Source: Bryobacterales bacterium (GTDB lineage: Bacteria; Acidobacteriota; Terriglobia; Bryobacterales; Bryobacteraceae). Taken from it: DNA of 64,000 nt. The position numbers were made by a program, and so were the translations under genes. The notes under the pieces were generated by a model. That model ran no database searches. It had not been told where the DNA came from and worked only from the letters and a program-made list of their open reading frames with translations. Where the stretch lies: NCBI GenBank assembly GCA_003164035.1, contig PLRS01000092.1, forward strand, positions 124,001 to 188,000, read 5' to 3'. Position 1 is the stretch's first letter. Each line of letters starts with the position of its first letter. Positions 9,099-17,715 of the stretch are shown here, in pieces.

Positions 9099-9527
9099 CT
9101 AGGACGCTTGGGTGGACAGGCGGATGGCGTCTTCGATTTCGTAAATTCGGTCTTCCAGGTTCTTGGTGGGAGCGCCGCCGGCTTTGGCCTGCTCCAGTTT
9201 CTGCTGCGCCGCCAGGAGCCGCTTCTGAAGTCCCGCGGTCTTAGGGCTTGTCTTGGCGGGCGGCGGCGGTGAGCTTGCGCCTTTCGCCGCCGCGTTCGGT
9301 TTCCGGTCTTTCCTGGGTTTCGGCTTGACCGAGGCTTTGTAGCGGAACGAAGTAATTCCGGGCGGCGGCTTCAGTACCGCGCCGAAATCGGAGCGGTACT
9401 CTTCGGCGATCTGAACCGCTTCGACCAGCAATTCCCGGAACCTGGATTCCATGGCCTGCTTTGCCTGCACACGCAGGTCTTCGCCCTGCTGTTTCCATTT
9501 CTGGTAATCGGAGATGACATTGTTCAT
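9099..9527 (-). CDS. Hypothetical coiled-coil protein
   Basis: 142 residues, unrecognised. The N-terminal half is charged and helical (KWKQQGEDLRVQAKQAMESR), the middle is a lysine/proline/alanine-rich linker (about 70-95), and the C-terminus is another coiled coil (LQKRLLAAQQKLEQA). The layout (helix, basic linker, helix) recalls nucleoid-associated H-NS-like proteins but no signature proves it. A GAGG-type ribosome binding site precedes ATG 9527. Divergent from the dehydratase gene at 9591. Confidence 0.6.
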   Translation of the reverse strand: MNNVISDYQKWKQQGEDLRVQAKQAMESRFRELLVEAVQIAEEYRSDFGAVLKPPPGITSFRYKASVKPKPRKDRKPNAAAKGASSPPPPAKTSPKTAGLQKRLLAAQQKLEQAKAGGAPTKNLEDRIYEIEDAIRLSTQAS

Positions 9528-9590
9528 GCGGGTCTCTTCCTCGCCAAGCAGCGATTATAATCGACCTCGGCGTGGTAAAACGGGGAGACC

Positions 9591-10556
9591 ATGACCTTGC
9601 CCCGGATTGGCGAACTCGAAGCCGCGGCTGCGATCGTTCATCGCGCCATACCACCGACGCCGCAGATCCGCTGGCCGCTGCTGTGCGAGCGAACCGGCGC
9701 GGAAGTGTGGATTAAGCATGAGAACCATAACCCGGCCGGAGCTTTCAAGATTCGCGGCGGATTGGTGTACATGGAGCAGCTCCGGCGCACCGAACCGAAC
9801 GTGACCGGGGTGATTGCGGCCACTCGGGGCAACCACGGGCAGAGCGTCGCTTTCGCCGCCGTGCGGGCGGGGTTGCGGGCCGTCATCGTCGTGCCGCACG
9901 GAAACAGCCGCGAGAAGAACCGCGCCATGCGGGCGCTGGGCGCCGAGCTGGTGGAGCACGGCGACGATTTCCAGGAGGCGTACGAGTACGCCGTGGGCGT
10001 GGCCGAGGCGCAATCGCTGCACCTGGTGCGATCCTTCGACGGAGCGCTGATTGCGGGCGTGGCGAGTTATGCGCTGGAACTGTTCGAGGCGGTATCGGGT
10101 CTCGATGCGATGTATGTGCCGATCGGAATGGGCTCGGGCATTTGCGCCGCCATCGCCGCCCGCGACGCGCTCGGGCTGAAGACGGAAATGATCGGGGTGG
10201 TGGCGGCCGGAGCGCCGGCGTACGCGCTTTCCTTTGCGGCCGGCCGGCCCATTGCGACCAGTGCCGCGGAGACGATGGCCGACGGGCTGGCGTGCCGGAC
10301 GCCGGACCCGGAGGCGGTGCGGATCATCTTGGCTGGCGCAGCTCGGGTTGTCACCGTGGACGACGGCGAGATTCGGGCGGCGATGCGGCACCTGTTCACC
10401 GACACGCACAATGTGGCGGAGGGCGCGGGCGCGGCGCCGCTGGCGGCGCTACTGCGGGAACACGCGCGGATGGAGGGGCGCCGGGTGGCGCTCGTGCTGA
10501 GCGGCGGTAACGTGGACCGGGAAGTATTCGCGGGGGCACTCGCGGAGAACCCATGA
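9591..10556 (+). CDS. Threonine/serine dehydratase-like PLP enzyme (fold type II)
   Basis: 321 residues. The PLP lysine motif is NPAGAFKIRGG (K53), the phosphate-binding glycine loop is PIGMGSGI, and the C-terminal LSGGNVD is typical of the threonine dehydratase/serine racemase group. No ACT regulatory domain follows, as in catabolic forms. The expected reaction is removal of water and ammonia from L-threonine or L-serine, but related lyases and racemases share these motifs. A GGGGAG site lies just before the ATG. Its stop overlaps the ATPase start (ATGA). Confidence 0.85.
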   Translation: MTLPRIGELEAAAAIVHRAIPPTPQIRWPLLCERTGAEVWIKHENHNPAGAFKIRGGLVYMEQLRRTEPNVTGVIAATRGNHGQSVAFAAVRAGLRAVIVVPHGNSREKNRAMRALGAELVEHGDDFQEAYEYAVGVAEAQSLHLVRSFDGALIAGVASYALELFEAVSGLDAMYVPIGMGSGICAAIAARDALGLKTEMIGVVAAGAPAYALSFAAGRPIATSAAETMADGLACRTPDPEAVRIILAGAARVVTVDDGEIRAAMRHLFTDTHNVAEGAGAAPLAALLREHARMEGRRVALVLSGGNVDREVFAGALAENP

Positions 10557-11296
10557 ACACGAGCCCGCAACGTTCCGCGGTGCTGTTTGAGGTGAGCGGC
10601 CTGTCCAAGCGATTCGGCCGGATCGCCGCGTTGACGGAGGTGAGCTTCCAGGTGCGGGCGGGCGAGGTGCTGGGGCTGATCGGTCCGAACGGGGCAGGGA
10701 AGTCGACCCTATTCGAATGCCTGGCGGGAATGTTGCCGCGCGATAGCGGTGCGATCGGGGCCGGGGGCCGGCCGGTGGGCTCGCGCGAGCTGTCTTCCCT
10801 GCTGTTCTACATCCCCGACAATATCGCCCCATGGCCGGCTCAATCGGTGCGATGGGCGCTCGATTTCACCATTGGCTTCCTGGGAGGAAGGGCGGATCTG
10901 CGCGAGGAAGCGATCGAGCGGCTCGATCTCGCGGAGCTGCTGCGGCAGCCGGTGGGCGCGCTCTCGAAGGGCCAGCGGAAGCGGGTGCTGCTGGCCATCG
11001 GGCTGCTAACGCCACAGCCGGCCCTGCTCGTCGACGAGCCTTTTGAAGGGCTCGACCTGCGCCAGGCGCGCGACACGGCAACCGCCCTTAGAACGCACGC
11101 GGCACGGGGGAGGACGCTGTTCCTCTCGATTCACCAGATTGGCGAGGCCGCGCGCTTCTGCGACCGGTTCGTACTGCTCAGCGCCGGACGGGTGCGCGGC
11201 GAAGGCACAGTAGAGGAATTGGCTGCGCTGGCGGCGGCGCGCGACCGGTCGAAGCCGTGCCAGGACCTGGAAGAGGTGTTCCTTGCGCTCACCTAG
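10553..11296 (+). CDS. ABC transporter ATP-binding protein
   Basis: 247 residues with Walker A GPNGAGKST (44-52), signature ALSKGQRKR, Walker B ALLVDEPFEGLD and a switch histidine in LSIHQIGEA. Of the ABC-2 exporter type; the cognate membrane subunit is encoded directly downstream. The substrate is unknown. Its 3' end is followed after 30 nt by a repeat array that now separates it from its permease. Confidence 0.93.
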   Translation: MNTSPQRSAVLFEVSGLSKRFGRIAALTEVSFQVRAGEVLGLIGPNGAGKSTLFECLAGMLPRDSGAIGAGGRPVGSRELSSLLFYIPDNIAPWPAQSVRWALDFTIGFLGGRADLREEAIERLDLAELLRQPVGALSKGQRKRVLLAIGLLTPQPALLVDEPFEGLDLRQARDTATALRTHAARGRTLFLSIHQIGEAARFCDRFVLLSAGRVRGEGTVEELAALAAARDRSKPCQDLEEVFLALT

Positions 11297-11326
11297 CCGG
11301 TGGCTCCGCAGGGTGACCCAATTTTT

Positions 11327-11477
11327 GTGGGGCAGGTTGGCAACCTGCGGACCGATTGTCAATCGGTCCAGCCGGGCCCAGCCCGGCCGTTCGCTGGCCG
11401 GTTCGAACCTTGGCTCAACCCAAATTCCACGACTTCAGGAGTTCGGAGACTCGACGCGGCAAGCAAGAGTGCGCGCG
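11327..11477 (+). repeat. Compound repeat array inserted between ABC ATPase and permease
   Basis: Begins GTGGGGCAGGTTGGCAACCT, then stems GGACCGATT/AATCGGTCC and GCCGGGC/GCCCGGC. The second half, from GTTCGAACCTTGGCTCA to TTCGGAGACTCGACGC and GTGCGCGCGCC, has an inverted relative at 15931-15995 and a short one at 16244-16285. A GTGAGGCAGGTTGGCAACC copy lies at 56862-56936. Confidence 0.75.
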
Positions 11478-12788
11478 CCATGGTTGTGGCTCCTGGAAAA
11501 GGAATGCCGCGAGCTCGTCGTGTCCAGGGCCTGGTGGGTGTTGCTGTTCGCCATGGGGCCGCTGGTGGGAGTGTCTTTTATCAGCGCCGTACGGACTTAT
11601 GCGGAAGTGAGCGGGCTGAACGGAACTTCGGCCGGCGTGGGAGAGGCTCTGTCGCCATTGGTCGGGGTATGGGCTCCGGCGTTCAGCGCCTGTGAACTGG
11701 CGGCGGTTTTCCTGCTGCCGTTCGTGGCGATTCGGCTGTTGGCCGGGGATCGGCAGAGCGGCGGGCTCAAGCTCGAATCGCAGCAAGGCATGTCGCCGTT
11801 CGCCCGCATTCTGGTGAAGGCGGCGGTGCTCGTGGCGGGGTGGCTCGCGGCGATGCTGCCGCCGCTCAGCGCGATCCTGCTGTGGAAGAGCTACGGCGGC
11901 CAGGTTTACGCGCCCGAGCTGATCACGCTCGGTTTCGGGCACGTGCTCAACGCGGGGCTCACGATCGGGCTTGCCGCCGCCATGGCGGCAATCGCCGAGC
12001 ATCCCTCCACGGCGGCGATCCTGACGCTCGGCATCACCGTGGGCACATGGATTGTGAGTTTCTTCGGCGCGATTCAGGGCGGCTGGTGGGAGCGCGCGGC
12101 CGGCTATACGCCCGCGGCCATGGTGGCGGAATTCCAACACGGACTGGTGCGGCTCGACACGGTGCTCGTCGCGCTGGTGCTGACGCTGACGGGCCTCGGC
12201 GTGGCGGCGGTGTGGATGCGGCTTGGAATCGGGGTTAGGCGGCGGGCGTTCCAATCGGCTGCGATCGGCGCGCTGGCGGCGGCGAGCGTCTTCGCGTGTA
12301 CCTTCGCGAGGCCAAGCTGGGATACATCGGAAGCCCGAAGCAACTCGTTCCCGGAAGGCGACGAGCGCGCACTGCTCCAGATCCATGCGCCGCTACGGAT
12401 CGAGGTGCACCTGGCGCCGGAGGATCCGCGGCGAGACGATCTGGAACATCGCGCCCTTTCGAAGTTGCGCCGCGCGATGCCGAACCTGGAGGTGCGGTAC
12501 GTATCCGCCACCTCGATCGGGCTTTTCGAGCAGACCGGCGCCGGCTACGGGGAGATCCGGTACGAACTGGGCGGGCGCCGGACGATGAGCCGGGCGACCA
12601 CGGCCGAAGCCGTGCTGGAGGCGATTTACTCGCTGGCCGGCGTCGCGCCGCCGGCGGAGAATGAAGGAGCGGTTTTTCGCGGGCATCCGCTCGCCGTGGC
12701 GCCGAAATGGGCTGGTACGATCTTCTATGGCGTCTGGCCGGGACTGATCCTGGCGGGCGCTATACTGACACGAAAGAGGTTCCAATGA
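11469..12788 (+). CDS. ABC-2 type permease with extracytoplasmic C-terminal domain
   Basis: From GTG 11469, 439 residues. The N-terminus LWLLEKECRELVVSRAWWVLL is split here as LWLLEKECREL and VVSRAWWVLL, a usual ABC-2 permease start; about six membrane helices follow to residue 270. The last 160 residues are hydrophilic (DERALLQIHAPLRIEVHLAP, NLEVRYVSATSIGLFEQTG) and end with one more helix, resembling a short GldG/auxiliary-type domain. An in-frame TTG at 11283 with a GAGG site would extend the protein by 62 residues translated from the repeat array, so the original start has probably been displaced by repeat insertion. Couples to the next gene by ATGA. Confidence 0.75.
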   Translation: MRAPWLWLLEKECRELVVSRAWWVLLFAMGPLVGVSFISAVRTYAEVSGLNGTSAGVGEALSPLVGVWAPAFSACELAAVFLLPFVAIRLLAGDRQSGGLKLESQQGMSPFARILVKAAVLVAGWLAAMLPPLSAILLWKSYGGQVYAPELITLGFGHVLNAGLTIGLAAAMAAIAEHPSTAAILTLGITVGTWIVSFFGAIQGGWWERAAGYTPAAMVAEFQHGLVRLDTVLVALVLTLTGLGVAAVWMRLGIGVRRRAFQSAAIGALAAASVFACTFARPSWDTSEARSNSFPEGDERALLQIHAPLRIEVHLAPEDPRRDDLEHRALSKLRRAMPNLEVRYVSATSIGLFEQTGAGYGEIRYELGGRRTMSRATTAEAVLEAIYSLAGVAPPAENEGAVFRGHPLAVAPKWAGTIFYGVWPGLILAGAILTRKRFQ

Positions 12789-13582
12789 AGGCACTCATAC
12801 GACACGGATTGGTTGTGTCCGGCGCCGTTCTTCTATCCGCCACGGCCGGCGCGGCGGATCTCAAAGCCGATCTCGGCCGCGAACAGGTTGGCAAGCCGCC
12901 GGTCGCGTTCGAGCCGATGGTGGGAACGTGGATCGTCGCTCAGGATGGCGGCGAGAAAGTGATCATGCTCGACGGCCGGCCGTGGGTCGCGAGCAAGGAT
13001 AATCCCACCAGGCTGCTGCTCCAGACAGCGCGCAAGCTGTATGGCACCTCGAACGAGGAACTGATGGACAATGCCAAGCAGTTCGCCTACTATCCGGTGG
13101 CTGTGCTGAAGAGCGTCGACAACTTCTCGAACGGCGCCATCGGCATGAAGTTCAAAACCGTCGGCGGCGATTCGGACCGCTGCTCCGGCATCCTGTTCAA
13201 CGTGAAGCCCAATGGAGACTGGCTGGCGGTCCGCTACAACGATACGGAGAACAACGTCGCGCTGTGGGAGTTCCACAACGGCATCCGGCGGAACATGAAG
13301 TTCAGCGACCGCGACAAGCCATTCATGCTCGACCGGAACAATTGGCACGAGTTGAAGATGACGGTGGATGGCGCCAGCTTCAAAGCCTGGCTCGACGGCA
13401 CGCTGGCGCTGGAGTATACGCTCGGCAGCGAACCGCGCGCAGGGAAGAGAGGCCCGCCGAACGAGGACTTGTTCCCCGCCAACAATCCGGTGCTCCGCCC
13501 GCCGGTCGCGGGCAGGATCGGGCTGTGGTCGAAGACCGATAGCACCAGTTATTTCAAAGATTACGTGGTGAGCCCGCAATAG
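12785..13582 (+). CDS. Secreted concanavalin-A/lectin-fold protein (DUF1080/laminin-G-like)
   Basis: 265 residues with a clear signal peptide (LVVSGAVLLSATAGAA). The core reads like the jelly-roll of family-16-type/3-keto-disaccharide hydrolase domains: GAIGMKFKTVGG, RCSGILFNVKPNGDWLAVRY, NNWHELKMTVDGASFKAWLD and RIGLWSKTDSTSYFKDYVV. These proteins bind or cleave glycans outside the cytoplasm. It is the last gene of the dehydratase-ABC unit, overlapping the permease by ATGA. No catalytic residues can be assigned from sequence alone. Confidence 0.75.
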   Translation: MKALIRHGLVVSGAVLLSATAGAADLKADLGREQVGKPPVAFEPMVGTWIVAQDGGEKVIMLDGRPWVASKDNPTRLLLQTARKLYGTSNEELMDNAKQFAYYPVAVLKSVDNFSNGAIGMKFKTVGGDSDRCSGILFNVKPNGDWLAVRYNDTENNVALWEFHNGIRRNMKFSDRDKPFMLDRNNWHELKMTVDGASFKAWLDGTLALEYTLGSEPRAGKRGPPNEDLFPANNPVLRPPVAGRIGLWSKTDSTSYFKDYVVSPQ

Positions 13583-13783
13583 AGCCTCTCGCCAAGGCTC
13601 ATCGAAGGCAGATCCGCAAGTTGGGGACAATCCGTCGCCTGGCTCTTGATGGGGCCGGTCAGTTTCCAGAAGGTCCTTTTTTTCCGTGCTGCAGCCGCCA
13701 TCTTACTGCCTGTGCGAGGTTCAGAACGATATCTGGACTAACCAAGACATGAGCGGCCGGCTAAATGGAAGGTGGGTGCCCGG
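13583..13783. other. Convergent intergenic region with a weak hairpin
   Basis: Contains GAGCC-N9-GGCTC just after the upstream stop (about 13586-13604), which could form a short terminator-like stem without a T run. A TTTTTTT tract occurs about 13677 without a stem. No gene seen. Confidence 0.35.
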
Positions 13784-14071
13784 CTACGCCCGCCGGCGCT
13801 CCTTCTCTAGCCTCTCGGCGAGGAACACCTTGAGCAGGGACTGATAGGGTACGTCGCGCTTGTTGGCCAGGACTTTGAGATCCTCGATCATGTAGACCGG
13901 CAGCCGCAGAGAAATGGTCCGCAGGGTGGGCTTCAGGTTTGGAAACTTGCGGCGCTCGGCGGACCGCCAATCGAAGAACTCCGTCGAATCCTGGGTCGCC
14001 CAGAACTCGCGCTCCTCATTTTCGGAGTGGAACTCAGGCACCGGCTTCATTTTCGTGTTTGGCATAGGCAT
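13784..14071 (-). CDS. brnA: BrnA-type ribbon-helix-helix antitoxin
   Basis: 95 residues. N-terminal acidic region (FHSENEEREFWATQDSTEFFDW) followed by a CopG-like DNA-binding end (RTISLRLPVYMIEDLKVLANKRDV), the layout of BrnA antitoxins: toxin-binding part first, RHH last. It starts inside the 3' end of the toxin gene (38-nt overlap), the usual brnT-brnA order. Expected to neutralise BrnT and repress the operon. Confidence 0.88.
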   Translation of the reverse strand: MPMPNTKMKPVPEFHSENEEREFWATQDSTEFFDWRSAERRKFPNLKPTLRTISLRLPVYMIEDLKVLANKRDVPYQSLLKVFLAERLEKERRRA

Positions 14072-14357
14072 CCCTTTCTCGTCGATTCATGTCCCGGACG
14101 GAGATTACGCGCACAAGGGATCGGCGGATGGTGAACGCCACGAACAGGTATCGCCCGCCGCCGGTCTGCCCAAGCGCGTAGTACCTTTTTTCCCGCCGGG
14201 AGTGTCGGATATCGCCGCGCACGACCAGGGGCTCGTTGAAGAAGACGTCCTCAGCCTCTTCGGAGCTGACTCGATGCCGCTCCCAGTTCTTGTGCGCGTT
14301 TGCTTCGTCCCATTCAAAACCGGAGCAGCCATCGAGGAGATCGCCCGGTTCCGCCAC
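14034..14357 (-). CDS. brnT: BrnT-type toxin
   Basis: 107 residues from GTG 14357. BrnT signatures are plain: FEWDEANAHKNWERHRVSSEEA at the N-terminus (here FEWDEANAH, KNWERHRVS), then RYYALGQTGGGRYLFVAFTI and VRVISVRDMNRRERDAY. BrnT is a RelE-fold RNase that stalls translation. The frame is open further upstream but family proteins begin right before FEWDE; GTG 14357 is the nearest start codon. A palindrome lies 9 nt upstream. Confidence 0.88.
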   Translation of the reverse strand: MAEPGDLLDGCSGFEWDEANAHKNWERHRVSSEEAEDVFFNEPLVVRGDIRHSRREKRYYALGQTGGGRYLFVAFTIRRSLVRVISVRDMNRRERDAYAKHENEAGA

Positions 14358-14365
14358 ATCACCGA

Positions 14366-14384
14366 GTATATATCTGCCATATAC
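14366..14384. promoter_or_regulatory. Candidate brnTA operator
   Basis: GTATAT-N7-ATATAC, a perfect 6-bp dyad nine bases before the brnT start, overlapping a TATATA run that could be the -10 box. Autoregulation by the RHH antitoxin at such a site is expected for this family; binding here is inference. Confidence 0.5.
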
Positions 14385-14601
14385 ACGAAGCAAGACGAGC
14401 CAGCACAGCGAAGCGCAACTTCCTCGAAAGTGGCATATCGGAAACGAACCTCCGCCGATCTGCCACGCCACGTGGCCGAGAAACGCGCGTTGCTGACAGT
14501 TGGCGGCGCGCTGGCGGGATCGTGACTAACGCTGCCTGCGGCCGGCGATGCTGCCTTGTTGCGCCGATGCGGCACGAGTGGTTGCCCCGCGTGACGCCGC
14601 T

Positions 14602-15873
14602 TCAATTCGTTTCGCGCTGGTAGACGCAGGTTCCCGCCGAATAGACGGCGAGCGCTGGCTCACGGCCGAAGAAGTAGGCGAGCTCGCGGTAATCGGCGCA
14701 ATCGTGGATGGCGAAGTCGGCGAATTTGCCGGGTTCGAGCGAGCCGATCTCGCCTCCGCGGCCGAGGCTGTAGGCGGCGTTGATGGTCGCTGCCGCGATC
14801 GATTCGGCTGGAGTCAGATGCAACTGAGTCGAAGCCAACGAAAGCACCATGGGCATGGAGGCGGTGGGCGAGGAGCCGGGGTTGAAATCGGTGGCGAGCA
14901 CGATGGCGAGTCCGGCTTCGATCATGGCGCGCGCGGCGGGGTAGCGCGTGGAGCCGAGGTGATAGACCGACGCGGGCAGCAGAACGGGCTGGACGCAGGC
15001 TCGGGCGAGTGCGGCAAAGCCCGCTGCGGTGGTCGATTCCAGGTGATCGGCGGTCGCGGCTCCAATTTCCGCCGCCAGCAGCGCGCCGGCATCGGGGCTG
15101 AACTGATCGGCGTGAATTCGCGCGCCGAGGCCGAGGGCTTGCGCGGCGCGCAGAATGGCGCGGGCGTTCGGCACGTCGAAGATATGGGGTTCGCAGAAAA
15201 CGTCGCAGTAATCGGCCAGTTTCTTTTCGGCGACACGGGGCAGCATTTCGTCGATGACGAGACGCACGTATTCGCCGGTGCGGCCGCGGTATTCGTCGGG
15301 GATCTCGTGCGCGCCAAGGAACGTGGGCACCGTGCGGAGGAGCCCGGAAGCGCCCAGCGCGCGGATGACGCGGAGAATTTTCAGCTCGGCCGCGAGCGAG
15401 AGGCCGTAGCCGGACTTGACTTCGATGGTGGTGGTGCCTCCGGCGAGGAACCAGCGGGCGTAGCGGCGGGCGGCGTCCAGAAGATCGTCTTCGGAAGCCT
15501 CGCGGGTATGGCGCACGGTGGAGCGAATGCCTCCGCCGGCCGCCGCGATTTCGGCGTAGGTTGCGCCCAGAGCGCGGCGTTCGAACTCATCGGCGCGGTT
15601 GCCGGCGAAGACGGCGTGAGTGTGGGCGTCGACAAAGCCCGGCAGAACGACGCGGCCGCCTGCGTCCACAATTTTGGTGTCGCGGGAAAGACCCGGCTCG
15701 ATAGCCGCGCGCGGACCAATGACGGCGATGCGGCCGTCGCGCACGAGCATGGCGCCATCGGGGATGATGGCGAGTTCGCGCAACTCGGCGCCGGTGCGCG
15801 CGCGGGCGGGTCCGGCCAGGGTGACGAGTTGGGAGCAGTTCAGAAGGGCGAGATCAGACTTAATGTGGCGCAC
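14602..15873 (-). CDS. hutI: Imidazolonepropionase
   Basis: 423 residues; hydrolyses 4-imidazolone-5-propanoate to N-formimino-L-glutamate, the third step of histidine breakdown. Amidohydrolase features: metal ligands DAHTHAVF (H84, H86), [22 protein letters not shown] and [11 protein letters not shown]. The only suitable start is GTG 15873, which lies inside a GTGGCGCA-headed repeat (the repeat's GCGCAC read on the other strand), so the original start may have been replaced. The gene follows ftcD after a 428-nt repeat-filled gap but keeps operon orientation. Confidence 0.95.
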   Translation of the reverse strand: MRHIKSDLALLNCSQLVTLAGPARARTGAELRELAIIPDGAMLVRDGRIAVIGPRAAIEPGLSRDTKIVDAGGRVVLPGFVDAHTHAVFAGNRADEFERRALGATYAEIAAAGGGIRSTVRHTREASEDDLLDAARRYARWFLAGGTTTIEVKSGYGLSLAAELKILRVIRALGASGLLRTVPTFLGAHEIPDEYRGRTGEYVRLVIDEMLPRVAEKKLADYCDVFCEPHIFDVPNARAILRAAQALGLGARIHADQFSPDAGALLAAEIGAATADHLESTTAAGFAALARACVQPVLLPASVYHLGSTRYPAARAMIEAGLAIVLATDFNPGSSPTASMPMVLSLASTQLHLTPAESIAAATINAAYSLGRGGEIGSLEPGKFADFAIHDCADYRELAYFFGREPALAVYSAGTCVYQRETN

Positions 15874-15995
15874 GCACTCCTGCGTGCCGCGTCGGCACTC
15901 TTGCCGACGCCCGTCTTGCTATGGCACGGAGGCGTCGAGTGGAGACTCCGAATTCCTGAGGCCGTGGAAATTAAGGTGAGCCAAGTTTCGAACTC
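15865..15995. repeat. Nested-hairpin array: GTGGCGCA head plus TTCGGAG block
   Basis: 15865-15911 reads GTGGCGCACGCACTCCTGCG then GCGTCGGCACTCTTGCCGAC: two stems of the common plan. 15931-15995 is the inverse of the second half of the array at 11400-11460 (GTTCGAAACTTGGCTCA read on the minus strand). It supplies the start region of hutI. Confidence 0.75.
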
Positions 15996-16015
15996 GCGGG
16001 GCAGTGGGGCGGTCC

Positions 16016-16160
16016 GTGGGGCAGACCATCGTTTTTTGTGGTCTGCCACCGTGCCATCGGACCGCTGGCAATCTCGCGCTGGTGAGAGGCTGAATAGGAG
16101 GACGAGCGAGGATGTTCGGGTAGTGCAGGGCAGACCACAAAAAACGATGGTCTGCCCCAC
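16016..16160. repeat. Inverted pair of GTGGGGCAGACCA elements
   Basis: Two near-identical hairpins in opposite orientation: GTGGGGCAGACCATCG..GTGGTCTGCC at 16016-16049 and its inverse ending GATGGTCTGCCCCAC at 16129-16160. Each half is itself a hairpin (GGCAGACCA/TGGTCTGCC with a T6 or A6 loop), so the 145-nt unit resembles a REPIN. The rest of the gene-free stretch 15874-16301 holds a TTCGGAGACTCAACG copy at 16244-16285. Confidence 0.8.
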
Positions 16161-16243
16161 AGGTTCTGCCAGCGGTCGTAGTGCGACGGAAGGGCTCAGC
16201 TTATTCTCCTTGACGGCGCGAAATGCCGGGACGGCCTCAGTAG

Positions 16244-16285
16244 AGTTCGGAGACTCAACGCTGCACCCAAGTGTGTGTGCGCCAC
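16244..16285 (+). repeat. Short TTCGGAGACTC repeat copy
   Basis: GAGTTCGGAGACTCAACG followed by GTGTGTGCGCCAC, matching the end of the array at 11440-11477 (GAGTTCGGAGACTCGACG, GTGCGCGCGCCA). Lies 17 nt before the ftcD stop. Confidence 0.6.
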
Positions 16286-16301
16286 GTCTGCAACTCTAAC
16301 C

Positions 16302-17708
16302 CTACAGCGCATCCACGCGCCGCTGAACTGCTGCTTTGAATTCGGCATCCTGAATCGAGTCCAGATTGATCTTGACGTTTTCCCATGCACCGGCGCGGGC
16401 GGCGGCGGCTAGCGACTTCGCTACCGCCAGGTCGCTCGAGAACCTGGAGGGCACAACCAGCCCGTCCAGGCGCGCGCCCAGGTTGCGGGACCGCTCCATC
16501 GCTTCGAGCGGGACCTCGGCGGCGCCGTGGAGGGCGGCTTCCACGTAGGGGGCGCGTTCGTCCTTGGGGCGTTTGTAGGCGGCCATGACCTGGTTGAACG
16601 CTGCCGCGTCGCGATCCACGGCCTCGGTGAAGAAGCGCCGATCGGATTCGAAGGGCGCGGGATCGAGTTTCGCCAGCCGCGTCACCATCGAACCCAGCGC
16701 GGCGGCCATGGCGCCGGCGGCCGCGGCGGCGCTGCCTCCACCGGGAGTCGCCGCGGGGGAAGCGAGCGCGTCCAGGAACTCCGGCAACCCGCCGCGCGCC
16801 GACACGGCTTCGGCGATGCGGTTTTCCAGCACCAGCTCGGGGCGGAAGTTTTCAAAGCGCAGGAAATACTCGGCGGAGAGCTCGATGGATTTCTTCGGGA
16901 TCAGCCCGACGATCTCGCTGCCAGCCACGCCCACGCCATACCGTTCGGCCTCACGCCGCACGGTCTCGAAAACCAGGTGCATGGGCGTCTGTTCGAAATC
17001 GGTAAGGTTGATCGAAACCTGCGCCAGGTTGCGCGAGGCCAGCATGACGCCCATCGACTTCACGAAGCGGAAGCCGCCGTTCGAAAAGCGGATCGTTTTC
17101 GCGATGCGCTTGGCGATGGAAAGATCGGCCGTGTTCAGGTTGACGTTGTAGGCGATGAGGAACTTGCGCGCGCCGACGACGATGGCGCCGGCGGTGGGAT
17201 GGCAGACCGCGTCGCCGATATCGGGATCGCGCGCCGCCGCCGTACCCATCTCGCGCAGCAGAGCCTCGAACTGGCCCTTGCGAATGTTTTCGAGATTAGT
17301 GCGCTCCGGACGCCGCGCCGCGGCTTCATAGAGGTAGACGGGCAGATGGAGTCTCGTCCATAGCTCCTGCCCGAGCCGCTCGGCCAGTTGCACGCACTCT
17401 TCCACGGTGACGCCTTCGATGGGAATGAACGGCAGCACGTCGGCGGCGCCGATGCGCGGATGGGCGCCGGTGTGATGGGTGAGGTCGATCAGCGCGACCG
17501 CTTTCTCGACCGAGGCAAAGGCCGCGGTCGCCACGGCGTTCGGAGGGCCGACGAACGTCAGCACGCTGCGATTGTGATCGGGGTCGCTCTCGCGATCGAG
17601 CAGCACGACGTCGGGAACCGCCAGGATCGACTGCACGATGGCGTCGACCTTGGCCATGTCGCGCCCTTCGCTGAAATTGGGTACACACTCTACGAGCTGT
17701 CGGGGCAT
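16302..17708 (-). CDS. ftcD: Bifunctional glutamate formimidoyltransferase / formimidoyl-THF cyclodeaminase
   Basis: 468 residues from ATG 17708 (PRQLVECVPNFSEGRD, the family start). The transferase domain (1 to about 300) has THHTGAHPRIGAADVLPFIP with the catalytic histidine; the cyclodeaminase domain (about 310-468) has SPAATPGGGSAAAAAGAMAA. It moves the formimino group from formiminoglutamate to THF and deaminates it to 5,10-methenyl-THF, so this strain ends histidine breakdown by the folate route rather than by HutF/HutG. Starts 7 nt after hutU. Confidence 0.95.
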   Translation of the reverse strand: MPRQLVECVPNFSEGRDMAKVDAIVQSILAVPDVVLLDRESDPDHNRSVLTFVGPPNAVATAAFASVEKAVALIDLTHHTGAHPRIGAADVLPFIPIEGVTVEECVQLAERLGQELWTRLHLPVYLYEAAARRPERTNLENIRKGQFEALLREMGTAAARDPDIGDAVCHPTAGAIVVGARKFLIAYNVNLNTADLSIAKRIAKTIRFSNGGFRFVKSMGVMLASRNLAQVSINLTDFEQTPMHLVFETVRREAERYGVGVAGSEIVGLIPKKSIELSAEYFLRFENFRPELVLENRIAEAVSARGGLPEFLDALASPAATPGGGSAAAAAGAMAAALGSMVTRLAKLDPAPFESDRRFFTEAVDRDAAAFNQVMAAYKRPKDERAPYVEAALHGAAEVPLEAMERSRNLGARLDGLVVPSRFSSDLAVAKSLAAAARAGAWENVKINLDSIQDAEFKAAVQRRVDAL

Positions 17709-17715
17709 TCGACTC

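Noticed and set aside
14548-16299. A 583-codon plus-strand frame opposite hutI
   Set aside because: Antisense shadow of hutI running on through repeat sequence; no recognisable domain.
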